Positions 15,318 to 27,492 of a stretch of DNA of 64,000 nt are shown here, one piece after another (the stretch's first letter is position 1; each line of letters starts with the position of its first letter). The notes under the pieces were generated by a model. That model was not told the DNA's origin. It saw only the letters and a program-made list of their open reading frames with translations, and ran no database searches. Source of the stretch: Mycobacterium sp. ST-F2 (GTDB taxonomy: Bacteria; Actinomycetota; Actinomycetes; Mycobacteriales; Mycobacteriaceae); assembly GCF_001905655.1 (NCBI RefSeq), contig NZ_JMHT01000003.1, positions 62,001-126,000 on the forward strand. The letters are read 5' to 3'. Position numbers and translations under genes: made by a program.

Positions 15318-18005
15318 GTGCAGACACACGAGATCAGGAAACGATTCCTCGATCATTTCGTGAAAGCGGGCCACACCGAGGTGCCGAGCGCATCGGTGAT
15401 CCTGGACGATCCGAACCTGTTGTTCGTCAACGCCGGAATGGTGCAGTTCGTGCCCTACTTCCTGGGCGACCGCACCCCGCCGTACGACAAGGCGACCAGC
15501 GTCCAGAAGTGCATCCGCACACCGGACATCGACGAGGTCGGTATCACCACCCGGCACAACACCTTCTTCCAGATGGCCGGCAACTTCTCGTTCGGCGACT
15601 ACTTCAAGCGCGGCGCCATCGCGCTCGCCTGGGATCTGCTGACCAACCCGGTGTCCGAGGGCGGCTACGGCTTCGATCCCGAAAAGCTCTGGGCCACCGT
15701 CTATCTCGATGACGACGAGGCCATCGGGCTCTGGGAGGAGATCGCCGGCCTGCCGCCCGAGCGCATCCAGCGCCGCGGCAAGGCCGACAACTACTGGTCC
15801 ATGGGCATTCCGGGACCCTGCGGCCCGTGTTCGGAGATCTACTACGACCGCGGTCCCGAGTACGGCATCGACGGTGGCCCCGAGGCCAACGAGGACCGCT
15901 ACATCGAGATCTGGAACCTCGTGTTCATGGAGAACGAGCGCGGCGAGGGCACCAGCAAGACCGACTTCGAAATCCTCGGCCCGCTGCCACGCCAGAACAT
16001 CGACACCGGCATGGGTGTCGAGCGCATCGCGTGCCTGCTGCAGGGCGTCGACAACGTCTACGAGACCGACCTGGTCCGTCCGGTGATCGACCTGGTTGCA
16101 AGTATCGCGCCCCGCGGCTACGGTGCCGGCAACCACGCTGACGACGTGCGCTACCGCGTCATCGCCGACCACAGCCGCACTGCCGCGATCATCATCGGCG
16201 ACGGCGTCACCCCGGGTAACGAAGGCCGTGGCTATGTGCTGCGCCGCCTGCTGCGCCGCATCATCCGGGCCGCCAAGCTGCTCGGTGTCGAGCAGCCGAT
16301 CATGAGCGACCTGATGGCCACTGTGCGCGACACCATGGGTCCGTCGTACCCGGAGCTGGTCACCGACTTCGAGCGGATCAACCGCATCGCGGTCGCCGAG
16401 GAGGCCGCCTTCAACCGCACGCTCGCGGCGGGTTCGCGGCTGTTCGAGGATGCCGCGGCGGCCACCAAGGCCGCCGGCAAGACCGTCGTCTCCGGCAGTG
16501 ACGCCTTCACGCTGCACGACACCTACGGGTTCCCGGTCGAGCTGACGCTCGAGATGGCGGCCGAAGCCGGCCTGTCCGTCGACGAAGAGGGCTTCCGTGG
16601 CCTGATGGCCGAGCAGCGCGCACGTGCCAAGGCCGACGCCGCGGCCCGCAAGCACGCGCACGCCGATCTGTCCGCCTTCCGCGACCTGGTCGACGCCGGC
16701 CCTACCGAGTTCACCGGCTTCGATGAATTGACTTCCGAGGCAAGGATTCTCGGCATCTTCGTCGACGGCAAGCGGGTTCCGGTGGTGACGCACGGCACCG
16801 AAGGTTCCGACCGCGTCGAGCTCGTTCTGGACCGGACGCCGCTGTACGCCGAGTCGGGCGGCCAGATCGCCGACACCGGAACCATCACGGGCACCGGCTC
16901 CTCGGCCACCGCCAAGGCCGCGGTCACCGATGTGCAGAAGATCGCCAAGTCGCTGTGGGTGCACACCATCAACGTCGAGTCCGGCGAGTTCGTCGAAGGC
17001 GACACCGTGACGGCCGCGGTCGATCCCACGTGGCGCCACGGCGCCACCCAGGGCCACTCGGGCACCCACATGGTGCACGCCGCGCTGCGACAGGTGTTGG
17101 GCCCCAATGCCGTTCAGGCCGGCTCACTGAACCGTCCAGGCTACCTGCGCTTCGACTTCAACTACCAGGGCGCGCTGAGCGACGAGCAGCGCACTGCGGT
17201 CGAGGAGGTCACCAACGAGGCGGTGCAGGCCGACTTCGAGGTGCACACCTTCAACGAGAAGTTGGAGAAGGCCAAGGCGATGGGCGCCATGGCCATGTTC
17301 GGCGAGTCCTACCCGGATGAGGTCCGCGTCGTCGAGATCGGTGGACCGTTCTCCATGGAGCTCTGCGGTGGTACCCACGTCCAGCGCTCGGCGCAGATCG
17401 GCCCGGTCACCATCCTCGGCGAGTCGTCGGTGGGTTCGGGTGTGCGTCGCGTCGAGGCGTATGTCGGGCTCGACTCGTTCCGGCATCTGGCCAAGGAACG
17501 TGCCCTGATGGCCGGCCTGGCATCGTCGCTGAAGGTGCCCTCGGAAGAGGTGCCCGCGCGCGTGGCCACCCTGGTCGAGAAGCTCAAGGCCGCCGAGAAG
17601 GAACTCGACAAGGTCCGGCTGGCCGGTGCCAAGGCTGCCGCCGCCAACGCCGCGGCCGGTGCCGAGGTGATCGGCAAGGTCCGCGTCGTCGCGCAGCGGA
17701 TGGCCGGTGGGTTCTCCGGCGGTGACCTGCGGACCCTGGCCGGTGACATCAAGGGCAAGCTCGGCTCGGAGCCGGCGGTGATCGCGCTGATCGCCGACTC
17801 CGGTGAATCGGTGCCGTACGTGGTGGCCGTCAACGCCGCCGCGCAGGACCTCGGTTTGAAGGCCAACGAACTGGTGCAGCAGCTGGGCGCCGCCGTCGGT
17901 GGTCGTGGTGGTGGAAAGGCCGATCTGGCACAGGGTTCCGGCAAGGAGGCAGCGGGTATCGACGCGGGTCTGGCCGCGCTACGCGCTGAGCTGGGCCGGA
18001 GCTAG
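15318..18005 (+). CDS. alaS: Alanyl-tRNA synthetase
   Basis: An 895-residue class II synthetase that charges tRNA-Ala. The aminoacylation domain is at the N-terminus (motif 2 region [18 protein letters not shown]), followed by the editing domain with zinc-binding HSGTH (H580, H584) and CGGTH (C683, H687), and the C-Ala oligomerisation domain rich in Ala/Gly at the end. The GTG at 15318 is selected because [13 protein letters not shown] is the conserved mycobacterial N-terminus and because AGAAGGA lies upstream. No T-box leader is seen. ruvX starts 3 nt after its stop. Confidence 0.97.
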   Translation: MQTHEIRKRFLDHFVKAGHTEVPSASVILDDPNLLFVNAGMVQFVPYFLGDRTPPYDKATSVQKCIRTPDIDEVGITTRHNTFFQMAGNFSFGDYFKRGAIALAWDLLTNPVSEGGYGFDPEKLWATVYLDDDEAIGLWEEIAGLPPERIQRRGKADNYWSMGIPGPCGPCSEIYYDRGPEYGIDGGPEANEDRYIEIWNLVFMENERGEGTSKTDFEILGPLPRQNIDTGMGVERIACLLQGVDNVYETDLVRPVIDLVASIAPRGYGAGNHADDVRYRVIADHSRTAAIIIGDGVTPGNEGRGYVLRRLLRRIIRAAKLLGVEQPIMSDLMATVRDTMGPSYPELVTDFERINRIAVAEEAAFNRTLAAGSRLFEDAAAATKAAGKTVVSGSDAFTLHDTYGFPVELTLEMAAEAGLSVDEEGFRGLMAEQRARAKADAAARKHAHADLSAFRDLVDAGPTEFTGFDELTSEARILGIFVDGKRVPVVTHGTEGSDRVELVLDRTPLYAESGGQIADTGTITGTGSSATAKAAVTDVQKIAKSLWVHTINVESGEFVEGDTVTAAVDPTWRHGATQGHSGTHMVHAALRQVLGPNAVQAGSLNRPGYLRFDFNYQGALSDEQRTAVEEVTNEAVQADFEVHTFNEKLEKAKAMGAMAMFGESYPDEVRVVEIGGPFSMELCGGTHVQRSAQIGPVTILGESSVGSGVRRVEAYVGLDSFRHLAKERALMAGLASSLKVPSEEVPARVATLVEKLKAAEKELDKVRLAGAKAAAANAAAGAEVIGKVRVVAQRMAGGFSGGDLRTLAGDIKGKLGSEPAVIALIADSGESVPYVVAVNAAAQDLGLKANELVQQLGAAVGGRGGGKADLAQGSGKEAAGIDAGLAALRAELGRS

Positions 18006-18007
18006 CT

Positions 18008-18520
18008 TTGGCCGATACCGCCGATCGCATGCCCGACCGCCCCGGTGCCGCCGACCCCGGCCGTGGTCGGCGGCTCGGCATCGATGTGGGCACCGTGCGG
18101 ATCGGTGTCGCCACCTGCGACCCGGACGGCATCCTGGCGACGCCGCTGGAGACGGTGCGCCGCGACAAGACCGACAAGCATCTGGCCCGGCTGGTGAGGT
18201 TGGCCGGTGAGCAGGACGTGGTCGAGATCGTCGTCGGCCTGCCGCGCACACTGAAGGACAAGTCGAGCACCTCGGCGCGGGATGCGATCGAGGTGGCCGA
18301 TGCCCTGGCGGTCCGGGTCGCCCCGACGCCGGTGCGGATGGCCGACGAACGGTTGACGACGGTCACCGCGCAGCGATCGCTGCGCGAGGCCGGAGTGCGT
18401 GCGAAAGGCCAGCGGCAGATGATCGATCAGGTGGCAGCCGTCGGCATCCTGCAGAACTGGCTGGACATGCGTCGGACGGTGCTGGCCGCGCGCGAGCGGG
18501 CCGAGGCGGGCGACCTGTGA
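18008..18520 (+). CDS. ruvX: RuvX/YqgF-type Holliday-junction resolvase-like RNase H-fold protein
   Basis: A 170-residue protein with the YqgF signature [12 protein letters not shown], the DERLTTV segment and GILQNWLD near the end. The family is an RNase H-fold nuclease linked to 16S rRNA end processing and recombination. The TTG at 18008 is supported by GGAG six nt upstream; an internal ATG at 18029 is an alternative. It overlaps mltG by 4 bp (GTGA), and follows alaS as in other mycobacteria (Rv2554c). Confidence 0.92.
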   Translation: MADTADRMPDRPGAADPGRGRRLGIDVGTVRIGVATCDPDGILATPLETVRRDKTDKHLARLVRLAGEQDVVEIVVGLPRTLKDKSSTSARDAIEVADALAVRVAPTPVRMADERLTTVTAQRSLREAGVRAKGQRQMIDQVAAVGILQNWLDMRRTVLAARERAEAGDL

Positions 18521-19806
18521 GCCCCGCCGAGGACATGAGCCCGGACGCCCCCGATGACGACGACGAGTGGGGCAGCACCCGGATCAAGCCGGAATCGGTG
18601 GGCCGCCCCCGCCGCGGTATGAGCCGCGCCGAGCGCGCCCGTGCCGAGCGGAACCGCAAGCGCCGCCGTCGTCGCAGCATCGCGGCGCTGACGGTGTTCA
18701 TCGTCGTCGTGGTCAGCGCGGTGTTCCTCGGTTCGCGGCTGTGGCACGGCATTTTCGGGTCGGGTAACGACTACTCCGGCGACGGCGGCAACGACCTGGT
18801 CATCGAGGTGCGGGGCGGCGACTCGACCACCGCGATCGGGCAGACGCTGCTCGACCACGGCGTGGTGGCGAATGTGAAGACGTTCGTCCAGGCCGCCGAG
18901 GGCAACAAGGCGATGACCGAGATCCAGCCGGGCTTCTACAAGATGCGGACCGAGATCTCGGCGGCCAGTGCGGTGTCGCGGCTGACCGAGAAGAACAATC
19001 GGGTCGGCCGGCTGGTGATTCCGGAGGGCCGCCAGCTCGACGACACCAGCGACGTCAAGACCAACAAGATCAACCAGGGCATCTTCAGCCTGATCTCGGC
19101 GGCGTCGTGCGTCGACCTGGACGGCAAGAAAAAGTGTGTATCCGCCGCGGACCTCAAGAAGGCCGCCGGTGCTGCCGATGTCTCGGCGCTGATGGTGCCC
19201 AGCTGGGCGGCCGGGCCGGTGAAGGCGCTGGGCGCCGATCACCGTCGTATCGAGGGTCTCATCGCGCCGGGCACCTGGAACGTCGACCCGGCCGGCACCC
19301 CGGAGTCGATTCTGGCCGGGCTGATCAGCTCGAGTGGCCGCCAGTACGAACAGGGCGGCCTGCTCGACGCCGGCGCGGCCGCCAGCATGACGCCGTACCA
19401 GATCCTCATCGTGGCCTCGCTCGTGCAGCGCGAGTCCAACCCGGCGGACTTCGCCAAGGTGGCGCGGGTCATCTACAACCGGCTGGCCACCGTTGATCAC
19501 CGCAGGCTGCAGTTCGACTCGACGGTGAACTACCCGCTGGACCGGCAGGAAGTCGCCACCACCGACGCCGACCGCGAGCAGCCGACGCCGTGGAACACCT
19601 ATGTGCGCGAAGGACTTCCGGTGACGCCGATCTGCTCGCCCGGTCAGCCCGCGGTGGTCGCGGCGCAGGACCCGGCGCCGGGGGACTGGCTGTACTTCGT
19701 GACCATCGATCTGCAGGGCACCACGGTGTTCACCCGCGACTACCAGCAGCACTTGGCCAGCATCGAGCTCGCCAAACGCAACGGCGTGCTCGACAGCGCC
19801 CGATGA
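18517..19806 (+). CDS. mltG: Endolytic murein transglycosylase MltG (YceG-like)
   Basis: A 429-residue bitopic membrane protein. A cytoplasmic, charged N-terminus (many Arg and Lys) is followed by one membrane helix near residues 53-73, then a LysM-like and a YceG catalytic domain. The catalytic Glu is E306 in [11 protein letters not shown]. MltG cuts nascent peptidoglycan strands and helps set glycan chain length. Start GTG overlaps the ruvX stop; its own stop overlaps the aroE ATG, so ruvX-mltG-aroE are coupled. Confidence 0.93.
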   Translation: MSPAEDMSPDAPDDDDEWGSTRIKPESVGRPRRGMSRAERARAERNRKRRRRRSIAALTVFIVVVVSAVFLGSRLWHGIFGSGNDYSGDGGNDLVIEVRGGDSTTAIGQTLLDHGVVANVKTFVQAAEGNKAMTEIQPGFYKMRTEISAASAVSRLTEKNNRVGRLVIPEGRQLDDTSDVKTNKINQGIFSLISAASCVDLDGKKKCVSAADLKKAAGAADVSALMVPSWAAGPVKALGADHRRIEGLIAPGTWNVDPAGTPESILAGLISSSGRQYEQGGLLDAGAAASMTPYQILIVASLVQRESNPADFAKVARVIYNRLATVDHRRLQFDSTVNYPLDRQEVATTDADREQPTPWNTYVREGLPVTPICSPGQPAVVAAQDPAPGDWLYFVTIDLQGTTVFTRDYQQHLASIELAKRNGVLDSAR

Positions 19807-20579
19807 GAGCCGCAGTCCTGGGTTCGCCCATCGCACATTCGCGGTCGCCGCAGCTGCACCTGGCGGCCTACCGCGAGCTCGGCCTCACCGACTGGACCTA
19901 CGATCGCATCGAGTGCACGGGGGCCCAATTGCCGGACCTGGTAAGCGGTTTCGGCCCGGAGTGGGTCGGCGTCTCAGTGACCATGCCCGGCAAGTTCGCG
20001 GCGCTGCGCTTCGCCACGGAACGCACCGCGCGTGCTGAGTTGGTCGGCTCGGCCAACACCCTGGTGCGCGTTGACAGCGGGTGGCGGGCCGACAACACCG
20101 ACGTCGACGGTGTGGTTGGCGCGCTCGGTGAGGTGTCGGGCGCGGCAGCCGTGCTGGGGTCCGGTGGTACCGCGCCCGCGGCGCTGGTGGCCCTGGTGGA
20201 GCTGGGGATTTCGGACATTGCGGTGGTGGCCCGCAGCGCGGAGAAGGCTGCGTCGTTGGTGACGCTGGGGGAGCAGCTGGGCGTCAAGACCCAGTGGGTC
20301 GCCTTGGGTGAACCGCTGAATTCCCTTGGCGTGGTGGTCAATACGCTGCCCGCCGGTGTCGCGGCGGAATTCTCTGACACGGTGGCCGATACCGCGGTGC
20401 TGCTCGACGCCATCTACGACCCGTGGCCGACGCCGCTGGCTGCTGCTGTTGCCGCGGCCGGTGGCCGGGTGATCAGTGGCCTGCAGATGCTGCTGAACCA
20501 GGCCTTCGCGCAGGTGGAACAGTTCACCGGGATGCCCGCGCCGCGCGAGGCGATGGCAGCAGCGCTGGCGGCGTCTTGA
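19803..20579 (+). CDS. aroE: Shikimate 5-dehydrogenase
   Basis: A 258-residue NADPH-dependent reductase making shikimate from 3-dehydroshikimate. The N-terminal substrate domain has SRSP (13-16), K64 (MPGK) and D100 (NTDVDG), the catalytic Lys/Asp pair. The nucleotide domain has GSGGTAPA. The usual Asn of the VNVTxPxK motif is Ser58 here, as in some actinobacterial homologs. The C-terminal helix LQMLLNQAFAQVEQFTG is typical. It starts on an ATGA overlap with mltG. The rest of the pathway genes aroC-aroK-aroB lie 1.2 kb downstream. Confidence 0.93.
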   Translation: MRAAVLGSPIAHSRSPQLHLAAYRELGLTDWTYDRIECTGAQLPDLVSGFGPEWVGVSVTMPGKFAALRFATERTARAELVGSANTLVRVDSGWRADNTDVDGVVGALGEVSGAAAVLGSGGTAPAALVALVELGISDIAVVARSAEKAASLVTLGEQLGVKTQWVALGEPLNSLGVVVNTLPAGVAAEFSDTVADTAVLLDAIYDPWPTPLAAAVAAAGGRVISGLQMLLNQAFAQVEQFTGMPAPREAMAAALAAS

Positions 20580-20626
20580 GAGTTGGGGTGCATGCTGCGC
20601 ACTCGACAAGCAATTGGCTCGTGAGC

Positions 20627-20690
20627 GTTGAGCCTGCGGCTATGGCGTAAAAGTTCGAGTAGACCGTGCCCTCATGTGAGGGTCAACGCG
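20627..20690 (+). repeat. Dispersed intergenic repeat, copy A
   Basis: This 64-bp segment shares GTTGAG at its left end, AAAGTTCGAGTAG-type core and GTCAACGCG at its right end with the reverse complement of 30811-30884. Between core and right end each copy has a different but perfect short palindrome: CCCTCA-TG-TGAGGG here and TGCGT-AG-ACGCA in the other. The repeated left end recurs at 20709-20729. It lies in the 196-bp gap between aroE and the prepilin-type peptidase gene. Confidence 0.6.
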
Positions 20691-20708
20691 TGTTTGGCTG
20701 TGGAGGTG

Positions 20709-20729
20709 GTTGAGCCTGCAGCTATGGCG
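20709..20729 (+). repeat. Partial second copy of the intergenic repeat left end
   Basis: The 21 bases here match 20627-20647 with one change (GCGG to GCAG) and continue with GCGCAA rather than GCGTAA; similarity then stops. The two left ends are 82 bp apart. A more degenerate relative may lie at about 30968-30988. Confidence 0.5.
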
Positions 20730-20763
20730 CAATTTCGTGTCGGTACGCCCCACGCGGCGCCTT

Positions 20764-20769
20764 TAGCCT
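20764..20769 (+). promoter_or_regulatory. -10 hexamer TAGCCT, leaderless start of A24 peptidase gene
   Basis: TAGCCT ends 6 nt before the ATG at 20776 with no Shine-Dalgarno between them. Confidence 0.45.
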
Positions 20770-20775
20770 CGAAAG

Positions 20776-21219
20776 ATGGGGGCTGGCAACGTCGTTGGGG
20801 CCGGAGTTATTGGCATTTGGATGACCGCACTGAGTTTCTACGACCTACGGGAACGACGGCTGCCGAACTGGCTCACGCTCCCCGGCGCCGGGGCGCTCCT
20901 GGCAGCGGGCGTGGTGAGCGGCCGGGGCTCCGCCGCGCTGGCCGGGGCCGCAGCCCTGTTCGGCATGTACTTGGTGATCCATGTGCTCAGCCCACGCGCG
21001 ATGGGCGGCGGTGACGTCAAGCTCGCGCTCGGGTTGGGCGCGCTGACCGGCATGTTCGGCGCTGACGTGTGGGTGCTGGCGGCCATCGGAGCGCCGCTGC
21101 TGAGCGCGGCGTATGCGGTGGTCGTGCTGCTGAGGCACGACAGCCGGACCGTGCCGCACGGCCCGTCGATGTGCGTCGCCAGCGCGGCGGCCGTCGCGCT
21201 AGCGTTACCCGCACCATGA
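20776..21219 (+). CDS. Prepilin-type (A24 family) aspartic peptidase, short form
   Basis: A 147-residue membrane protein with about four to five hydrophobic segments. The two catalytic aspartates of type IV leader peptidases are D23 in YDLRERRLPNW and D80 in GGGDVKLALG. It lacks the N-terminal methyltransferase domain of full PilD, which is normal for the short actinobacterial and archaeal forms. These enzymes cleave prepilin-like leader peptides at the cytoplasmic membrane face. No pilin genes are seen nearby. The ATG of the following acetyltransferase overlaps its TGA. Confidence 0.83.
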   Translation: MGAGNVVGAGVIGIWMTALSFYDLRERRLPNWLTLPGAGALLAAGVVSGRGSAALAGAAALFGMYLVIHVLSPRAMGGGDVKLALGLGALTGMFGADVWVLAAIGAPLLSAAYAVVVLLRHDSRTVPHGPSMCVASAAAVALALPAP

Positions 21220-21710
21220 GCACCCGCCCCGCCACGACCGCCGACCTGCCTGCCATCGCCGAGATCTACGCGCACTACGTCGTGAACAGCGTGGCGTCGT
21301 TCGAGCTGGAGGCGCCGACTGACGACGAGTGGCAGCAGCGGTTCGCCAAGGTCGCCGCTGCCGGTTTCCCCTTCCTGGTGGTCGAGCGCGAGGGCAAGGT
21401 CGCGGGGTACGCGTACTGCCTGCCCTGGAAAGACCGGCCCGCCTATCAGGGCACGGTGGAGGACTCGATCTACCTGGCGCCATGGGCCACCGGCCAGGGT
21501 GCCGGCAGCGAACTGCTGGGCGCGCTGCTGGAGGCCTCGCGCGCCGCGGACGTCCGTGAGGTCATCGCGGTGATCGCCGACAGCGGCGACCCGTCGTCGA
21601 TCGCGCTGCACCAGAAGCTGGGTTTCGAGGACGCCGGGAGGCTGCGACAGGTCGGCCACAAGCACGGCCGCGACATCGACACCGTGCTGCTGCAATGCAG
21701 CCTGCGCTGA
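21216..21710 (+). CDS. GNAT-family N-acetyltransferase (phosphinothricin/methionine-sulfone acetyltransferase-like)
   Basis: A 164-residue GNAT protein. The N-terminus [19 protein letters not shown] and the acetyl-CoA loop region ([17 protein letters not shown]) place it with the PAT/MddA-like acetyltransferases, which N-acetylate phosphinothricin, methionine sulfone or related amino-acid analogs. The substrate here is not proven. It starts on the ATGA overlap with the A24 peptidase gene and ends 43 bp before aroC. Confidence 0.83.
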   Translation: MSTRPATTADLPAIAEIYAHYVVNSVASFELEAPTDDEWQQRFAKVAAAGFPFLVVEREGKVAGYAYCLPWKDRPAYQGTVEDSIYLAPWATGQGAGSELLGALLEASRAADVREVIAVIADSGDPSSIALHQKLGFEDAGRLRQVGHKHGRDIDTVLLQCSLR

Positions 21711-21753
21711 GGAGATTTCAGCCGGTAAACCCCCTCATGGGAGGATGGGACAC

Positions 21754-22947
21754 GTGTTGCGATGGACCACAGCAGGTGAATCTCACGGCCGCGCCCTCGT
21801 GGCCATGCTCGAAGGCATGGTGGCCGGGCTTTCGGTGACGTCCGACGACATCGCCACGCAGTTGCAGCGGCGCCGCCTCGGCTACGGCCGCGGTGCCCGG
21901 ATGAAGTTCGAAAAGGACGAAGTCACGCTGCTCGGCGGCGTTCGCCACGGTCAGACGCTCGGTGGCCCCATCGCCATCCAGATCGGCAACACCGAATGGC
22001 CCAAGTGGGAGACCGTCATGGCCTCCGACCCTGTCGACCCGGCTGAGCTCGATGTGGCGCGCAACGCCCCGCTGACCCGGCCCCGGCCCGGTCACGCCGA
22101 CTACGCCGGCATGCTCAAATACGGGTTCGACGACGCCCGTCCGGTCCTGGAGCGGGCCAGCGCGCGGGAGACCGCAGCTCGCGTCGCGGCCGGCACCGTC
22201 GCTCGTGCGTTCCTGAAGCAGGCCCTCGGCGTGGACGTCGTCTCGCACGTCATCTCCATCGGTGCCTCCGAGCCGTACAACGGCCCGGTGCCGCGGGCCG
22301 CGGATCTCGAGGCCATCGACGACAGCCCCGTGCGGGCCTTCGACAAGGCCGCCGAGGAATCCATGATCGCCGAGATCGAAGCCGCCAAGAAGGACGGCGA
22401 CACCCTCGGTGGTGTGGTCGAGGTGGTGGTCAGCGGACTGCCCATCGGCCTCGGCTCGTTCATCAGCGGCGACAACCGGCTGGACAGTCAGCTGGCCGCC
22501 GCGGTGATGGGCATCCAGGCCATCAAGGGTGTCGAGATCGGTGACGGCTTCGAGACCGCGCGGCGCCGCGGCACCGTCGCCCACGACGAGATGTACCCCG
22601 GACCCGACGGCGTGATGCGTTCCACCAACCGCGCCGGCGGCCTGGAAGGCGGTATGACCAACGGCCAGCCGCTGCGCGTCCGCGCCGCGATGAAGCCGAT
22701 CTCGACGGTCCCGCGTGCGCTGGCGACCGTCGACATGGCCACCGGCGAAGAGGCCGTCGCCATCCACCAGCGTTCCGATGTGTGCGCGGTGCCGGCCGCC
22801 GGCGTGGTCGTCGAGGCCATGGTGGCCCTGGTGCTGGCCCGCGCCGCGCTGGACAAGTTCGGCGGCGACTCGTTGGCCGAGACCCGCGCCAACGTCGAGA
22901 ACTACCTGCGTGCGGTGCATGAGCGCGAACCGCAGATGTCCGGATAG
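21754..22947 (+). CDS. aroC: Chorismate synthase
   Basis: A 397-residue enzyme that converts EPSP to chorismate, needing reduced FMN. Family signatures present include GESHGRAL near the N-terminus, [33 protein letters not shown] and [14 protein letters not shown]. The GTG at 21754 gives the conserved [11 protein letters not shown] start and has GGGAGG 9 nt upstream. aroK begins 4 nt after its stop and aroB overlaps aroK, so aroC-aroK-aroB form one transcription unit. Confidence 0.96.
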   Translation: MLRWTTAGESHGRALVAMLEGMVAGLSVTSDDIATQLQRRRLGYGRGARMKFEKDEVTLLGGVRHGQTLGGPIAIQIGNTEWPKWETVMASDPVDPAELDVARNAPLTRPRPGHADYAGMLKYGFDDARPVLERASARETAARVAAGTVARAFLKQALGVDVVSHVISIGASEPYNGPVPRAADLEAIDDSPVRAFDKAAEESMIAEIEAAKKDGDTLGGVVEVVVSGLPIGLGSFISGDNRLDSQLAAAVMGIQAIKGVEIGDGFETARRRGTVAHDEMYPGPDGVMRSTNRAGGLEGGMTNGQPLRVRAAMKPISTVPRALATVDMATGEEAVAIHQRSDVCAVPAAGVVVEAMVALVLARAALDKFGGDSLAETRANVENYLRAVHEREPQMSG

Positions 22948-22951
22948 CAGG

Positions 22952-24677
<1,726 letters not shown>

Positions 24678-24684
24678 GCCGCGC

Positions 24685-25032
24685 TCAGTAGACGGGATTG
24701 AAATAGTCGGTGCCGCCGACAGGGCACTCGACCTTGGCTTTCCACGTCGTACCGGTCTGAATGCCCGGGAACCAGAGGTTGTGGCTCTGGCCTGCCTGCA
24801 GCTGGAACGGCACCTTGTACACCGGCAAGGGCTTGACCGACTTCCAGCCGAACCACGGCTCGGCGGAGTAGAAGCACAGGCCTTCGCTCCCGGTCGAGTT
24901 GATGTGGACCGTGACGCCCGCCGCGTCACTCGTCGTGTCGAGTGACGACGCGGCCTGCGCGGTTCCTGTGCCCAGGCAGATCATCGCCAGGGCAGCTGCG
25001 GCGATGACGGACTTCGTGCGATTGCGGTTCAT
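24685..25032 (-). CDS. Small secreted protein of unknown function
   Basis: A 115-residue protein with a clear signal peptide (basic MNRNRTKS, hydrophobic AAAALAMICLG, cleavage after AQA at about residue 27). The mature ~88 residues hold two cysteines (C53 and C103) that could form a disulfide, and aromatic-rich segments (EPWFGWK, NLWFPG). I do not recognise the family. It is convergent with aroB with 7 bp between, and occupies the place of aroD in M. tuberculosis. The ATG at 25032 has AGGAG seven nt upstream. Confidence 0.75.
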   Translation of the reverse strand: MNRNRTKSVIAAAALAMICLGTGTAQAASSLDTTSDAAGVTVHINSTGSEGLCFYSAEPWFGWKSVKPLPVYKVPFQLQAGQSHNLWFPGIQTGTTWKAKVECPVGGTDYFNPVY

Positions 25033-25122
25033 GAGGTGCTCCTACTTCAGGTTTGCGGCTCCGGTTGAGCCGCTCTCACAGGTAGGAGCAGTGACGCCGC
25101 GCGAGTCTTACAACTTTTTCGC

Positions 25123-25161
25123 GAAAAAAAATCGCGGCCAGTCTGATGACTGGCCGCGATT
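25123..25161 (-). terminator. Intrinsic terminator with U-tract, minus strand
   Basis: A perfect 13-bp stem (arms 25130-25142 and 25149-25161, AATCGCGGCCAGT) with a 6-nt loop is followed on the minus strand by eight T residues. It lies 15 bp beyond the stop of the 25176-25745 gene and before the minus-strand small secreted gene. A canonical U-tract terminator is unusual in mycobacteria. Confidence 0.85.
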
Positions 25162-25175
25162 CTTGTCTGCGAGTG

Positions 25176-25745
25176 TCAGGACTGCGGGTTTGTCTTGGGA
25201 GTCGTCTCGATGATCTCGGTGTTGCCTTCTTCACCTTCGACGGGGACCGCGACAGCGACGGCGGCGAAGACGTCGGTGTCGGTGCGCTCGTTCTCGCCTG
25301 CGTGGTCGTGCTTCGGAGGCGGCGGGGCGTTGCGGTCGACCAGGTAGCGGCCGAGCGACACGCCGCAGACGCCACCCACGAAGACGATCAGCGCGGTGAA
25401 CGCGGCAAATGTCGTGACCTCGGAGACCAGCGCGTCCACGTAGATGTTGTCGTAGAGCTGCCCGATGAGCCAGGCCACGAAGCCGCTGACGACGCCGGCG
25501 AACAGGCCGCCGACCAGCCACGCCATGGCGAGGTCCTCGCGGCGGTCGGGGTCGGGCTGCGCCTTCGCGTCGTTCTGGCCGTCGAGCACGCCCCAGGCGA
25601 ACGCGGCGATGATGTACAGCACGACCAGCGTCACGCTGATCAACAGGGACTGTTTCTCCCAGGCCCCGATCATCGCGCCTTGCAGCAATCGGACGATCAC
25701 CATCAACGCCGCAAAGACGATTCCGCGCAGCAACCACTTACTCAT
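25176..25745 (-). CDS. B-4DMT-type membrane protein (Rv2536-like)
   Basis: A 189-residue protein with about four hydrophobic segments: residues 7-25, 35-52, 74-95 and 108-128. They are followed by an acidic, Pro/Thr-rich cytoplasmic tail (RTDTDVFAAV then EGEEGNTEIIETTPK). The opposite-strand place between the aro genes and pepQ is that of M. tuberculosis Rv2536, a conserved membrane protein annotated as a B-4DMT family transporter; function unproven. It is divergent from pepQ with only 33 bp between, and is followed by a strong terminator. Confidence 0.75.
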   Translation of the reverse strand: MSKWLLRGIVFAALMVIVRLLQGAMIGAWEKQSLLISVTLVVLYIIAAFAWGVLDGQNDAKAQPDPDRREDLAMAWLVGGLFAGVVSGFVAWLIGQLYDNIYVDALVSEVTTFAAFTALIVFVGGVCGVSLGRYLVDRNAPPPPKHDHAGENERTDTDVFAAVAVAVPVEGEEGNTEIIETTPKTNPQS

Positions 25746-25764
25746 GAGCAGACAGCGTAGCGAG

Positions 25765-25770
25765 TAGCGT
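25765..25770 (+). promoter_or_regulatory. -10 hexamer TAGCGT, leaderless start of pepQ
   Basis: TAGCGT ends 8 nt before the GTG at 25779, in a 33-bp divergent gap with no Shine-Dalgarno. Confidence 0.4.
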
Positions 25771-25778
25771 CACATATC

Positions 25779-26900
25779 GTGACAATTTCCCACCGGCGCC
25801 ACATTCTGCGTCGGCATCTGGCAGCCGCCGAGCTGGACGCGATTCTGGTAACCGACCTGGTCAACGTGCGTTATCTGTCCGGGTTCACCGGTTCCAATGC
25901 CGCGCTGCTGATTCCCACTCATGGGGAGACTCTGGTGCTGGCCACCGATGGGAGGTACAGAACTCAGGCTGCGCAGCAGTCTCCGGACGCGCAGATCGTC
26001 ATCGAGCGGGCCTGTGCGCCGGCGTTGGTGCGCGCCGCGGAAGCCGCCGGGGTGCGGCGGCTCGGTTTCGAAAGCCATGTGATGACCGTCGACGCCCACG
26101 CGGCGCTGCAGCGCGTGAGCGGGGACCTCGAACTGGTCCGCGCGCCCGGGATCATCGAGACGCTCCGTGAGGTCAAGGACGCCGGCGAGATCGCGATCCT
26201 GCGCCTGGCCTGCGAGGCTGCCGACGCCGCGCTGCACGACCTGATCTCCTCGGGCGGGCTGCGGGCCGGCCGGACCGAGAAGGAGGTCGGCCGCGAACTG
26301 GAATCACGGATGCGGGACCACGGCGCCGACGGTCCGTCGTTCGAGACGATCGTCGCGACCGGCGCCAACTCCGCGATTCCGCACCACCGCCCGACGGACG
26401 CGGTGCTCGCGGCCGGTGACTTCGTCAAGATCGACTTCGGCGCCCTGGTCGAGGGCTACCACTCGGACATGACGCGGACTTTCGTGCTGTCGCCCGTGGC
26501 GCAGTGGCAACGCGACATCTATGACCTGGTCGCGACATCGCAGCGGGCGGGCCGCGAGGCGCTGGTGCCGGGTACGACGCTGTCGGCCGTGGACCGGGCG
26601 TCGCGGCAGGTCATCGCCGATGCCGGCTACGCCGAGCAGTTCTCCCACGGGCTGGGGCACGGGGTCGGGTTGCAGATTCACGAAGCGCCGGGAATCAACT
26701 CCGCCGCCGCCGGTACACTGCTTGCTGGCTCTGTGGTCACCGTGGAGCCCGGTGTCTACCTGCCCGGCCGGGGCGGCGTCCGAATCGAGGACACATTGGT
26801 TGTGTCCCCTCGCTTCGCTCGACCAGCGGCCCTGGGCAGCGACAAGACACCCACACCCGAGTTACTTACCCGGTTCCCCAAGGAACTGGCCATCCTCTGA
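25779..26900 (+). CDS. pepQ: Xaa-Pro aminopeptidase/dipeptidase (M24B family)
   Basis: A 373-residue pita-bread metallopeptidase. An N-terminal creatinase-like domain (about 1-130) precedes the catalytic domain. The metal ligands are visible in [17 protein letters not shown] (two Asp), [13 protein letters not shown] (His), TVEPGVYLP (Glu) and RIEDTLVV (Glu). It cleaves next to proline, often at Xaa-Pro N-termini. Its place directly upstream of efp is conserved in actinobacteria and fits EF-P's role at polyproline. The gap to efp is 28 bp. Confidence 0.92.
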   Translation: MTISHRRHILRRHLAAAELDAILVTDLVNVRYLSGFTGSNAALLIPTHGETLVLATDGRYRTQAAQQSPDAQIVIERACAPALVRAAEAAGVRRLGFESHVMTVDAHAALQRVSGDLELVRAPGIIETLREVKDAGEIAILRLACEAADAALHDLISSGGLRAGRTEKEVGRELESRMRDHGADGPSFETIVATGANSAIPHHRPTDAVLAAGDFVKIDFGALVEGYHSDMTRTFVLSPVAQWQRDIYDLVATSQRAGREALVPGTTLSAVDRASRQVIADAGYAEQFSHGLGHGVGLQIHEAPGINSAAAGTLLAGSVVTVEPGVYLPGRGGVRIEDTLVVSPRFARPAALGSDKTPTPELLTRFPKELAIL

Positions 26901-26928
26901 TGACAGAGAGCTAGGAGCAGTACCGACC

Positions 26929-27492
26929 GTGGCATCTACCGCCGACTTCAAGAATGGTCTTGTCCTCAACATCGAGGGCCAGCTGTGGCAGATCACCGAG
27001 TTCCAGCACGTCAAGCCCGGCAAGGGGCCGGCCTTCGTGCGTACCAAGCTCAAGAACGTGCTGTCGGGCAAGGTCGTCGACAAGACCTTCAACGCCGGCG
27101 TGAAGGTGGAGACCGCGACCGTCGACCGTCGGGACGCCACTTACCTGTACCGCGACGGCAGCGACTTCGTCTTCATGGACGCCGAGGACTTCGAGCAGCA
27201 CCCGCTGCCGGAGGCCCTCGTGGGTGATGCCGCCGGCTTCCTGCTGGAGAACCTGCAGGTGCAGATCGCGTTCCACAACGGCGCACCGCTGTACCTGGAA
27301 CTGCCCGTCAGCATCGACATCGTCGTCGCGCACACCGAGCCGGGCCTGCAGGGCGACCGCTCGAACGCCGGCACCAAGCCGGCCACCCTGGAGACCGGCG
27401 CCGAGATCCAGGTCCCGCTGTTCATCAACATCGGCGACAAGCTCAAGGTGGACACCCGCGACAGCAGCTACATCAGTCGGGTCAATGCCTGA
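26929..27492 (+). CDS. efp: Translation elongation factor P
   Basis: A 187-residue factor with the three beta-barrel domains of EF-P, which rescues ribosomes stalled at polyproline. The tip loop in domain I reads KPGKGPA, with K32 at the position modified in some bacteria; no modification gene is visible here. The domain III signature ([18 protein letters not shown]) closes the protein. The GTG at 26929 follows AGGAG. nusB starts inside the end of efp (8-bp overlap), and pepQ precedes it. Confidence 0.96.
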   Translation: MASTADFKNGLVLNIEGQLWQITEFQHVKPGKGPAFVRTKLKNVLSGKVVDKTFNAGVKVETATVDRRDATYLYRDGSDFVFMDAEDFEQHPLPEALVGDAAGFLLENLQVQIAFHNGAPLYLELPVSIDIVVAHTEPGLQGDRSNAGTKPATLETGAEIQVPLFINIGDKLKVDTRDSSYISRVNA

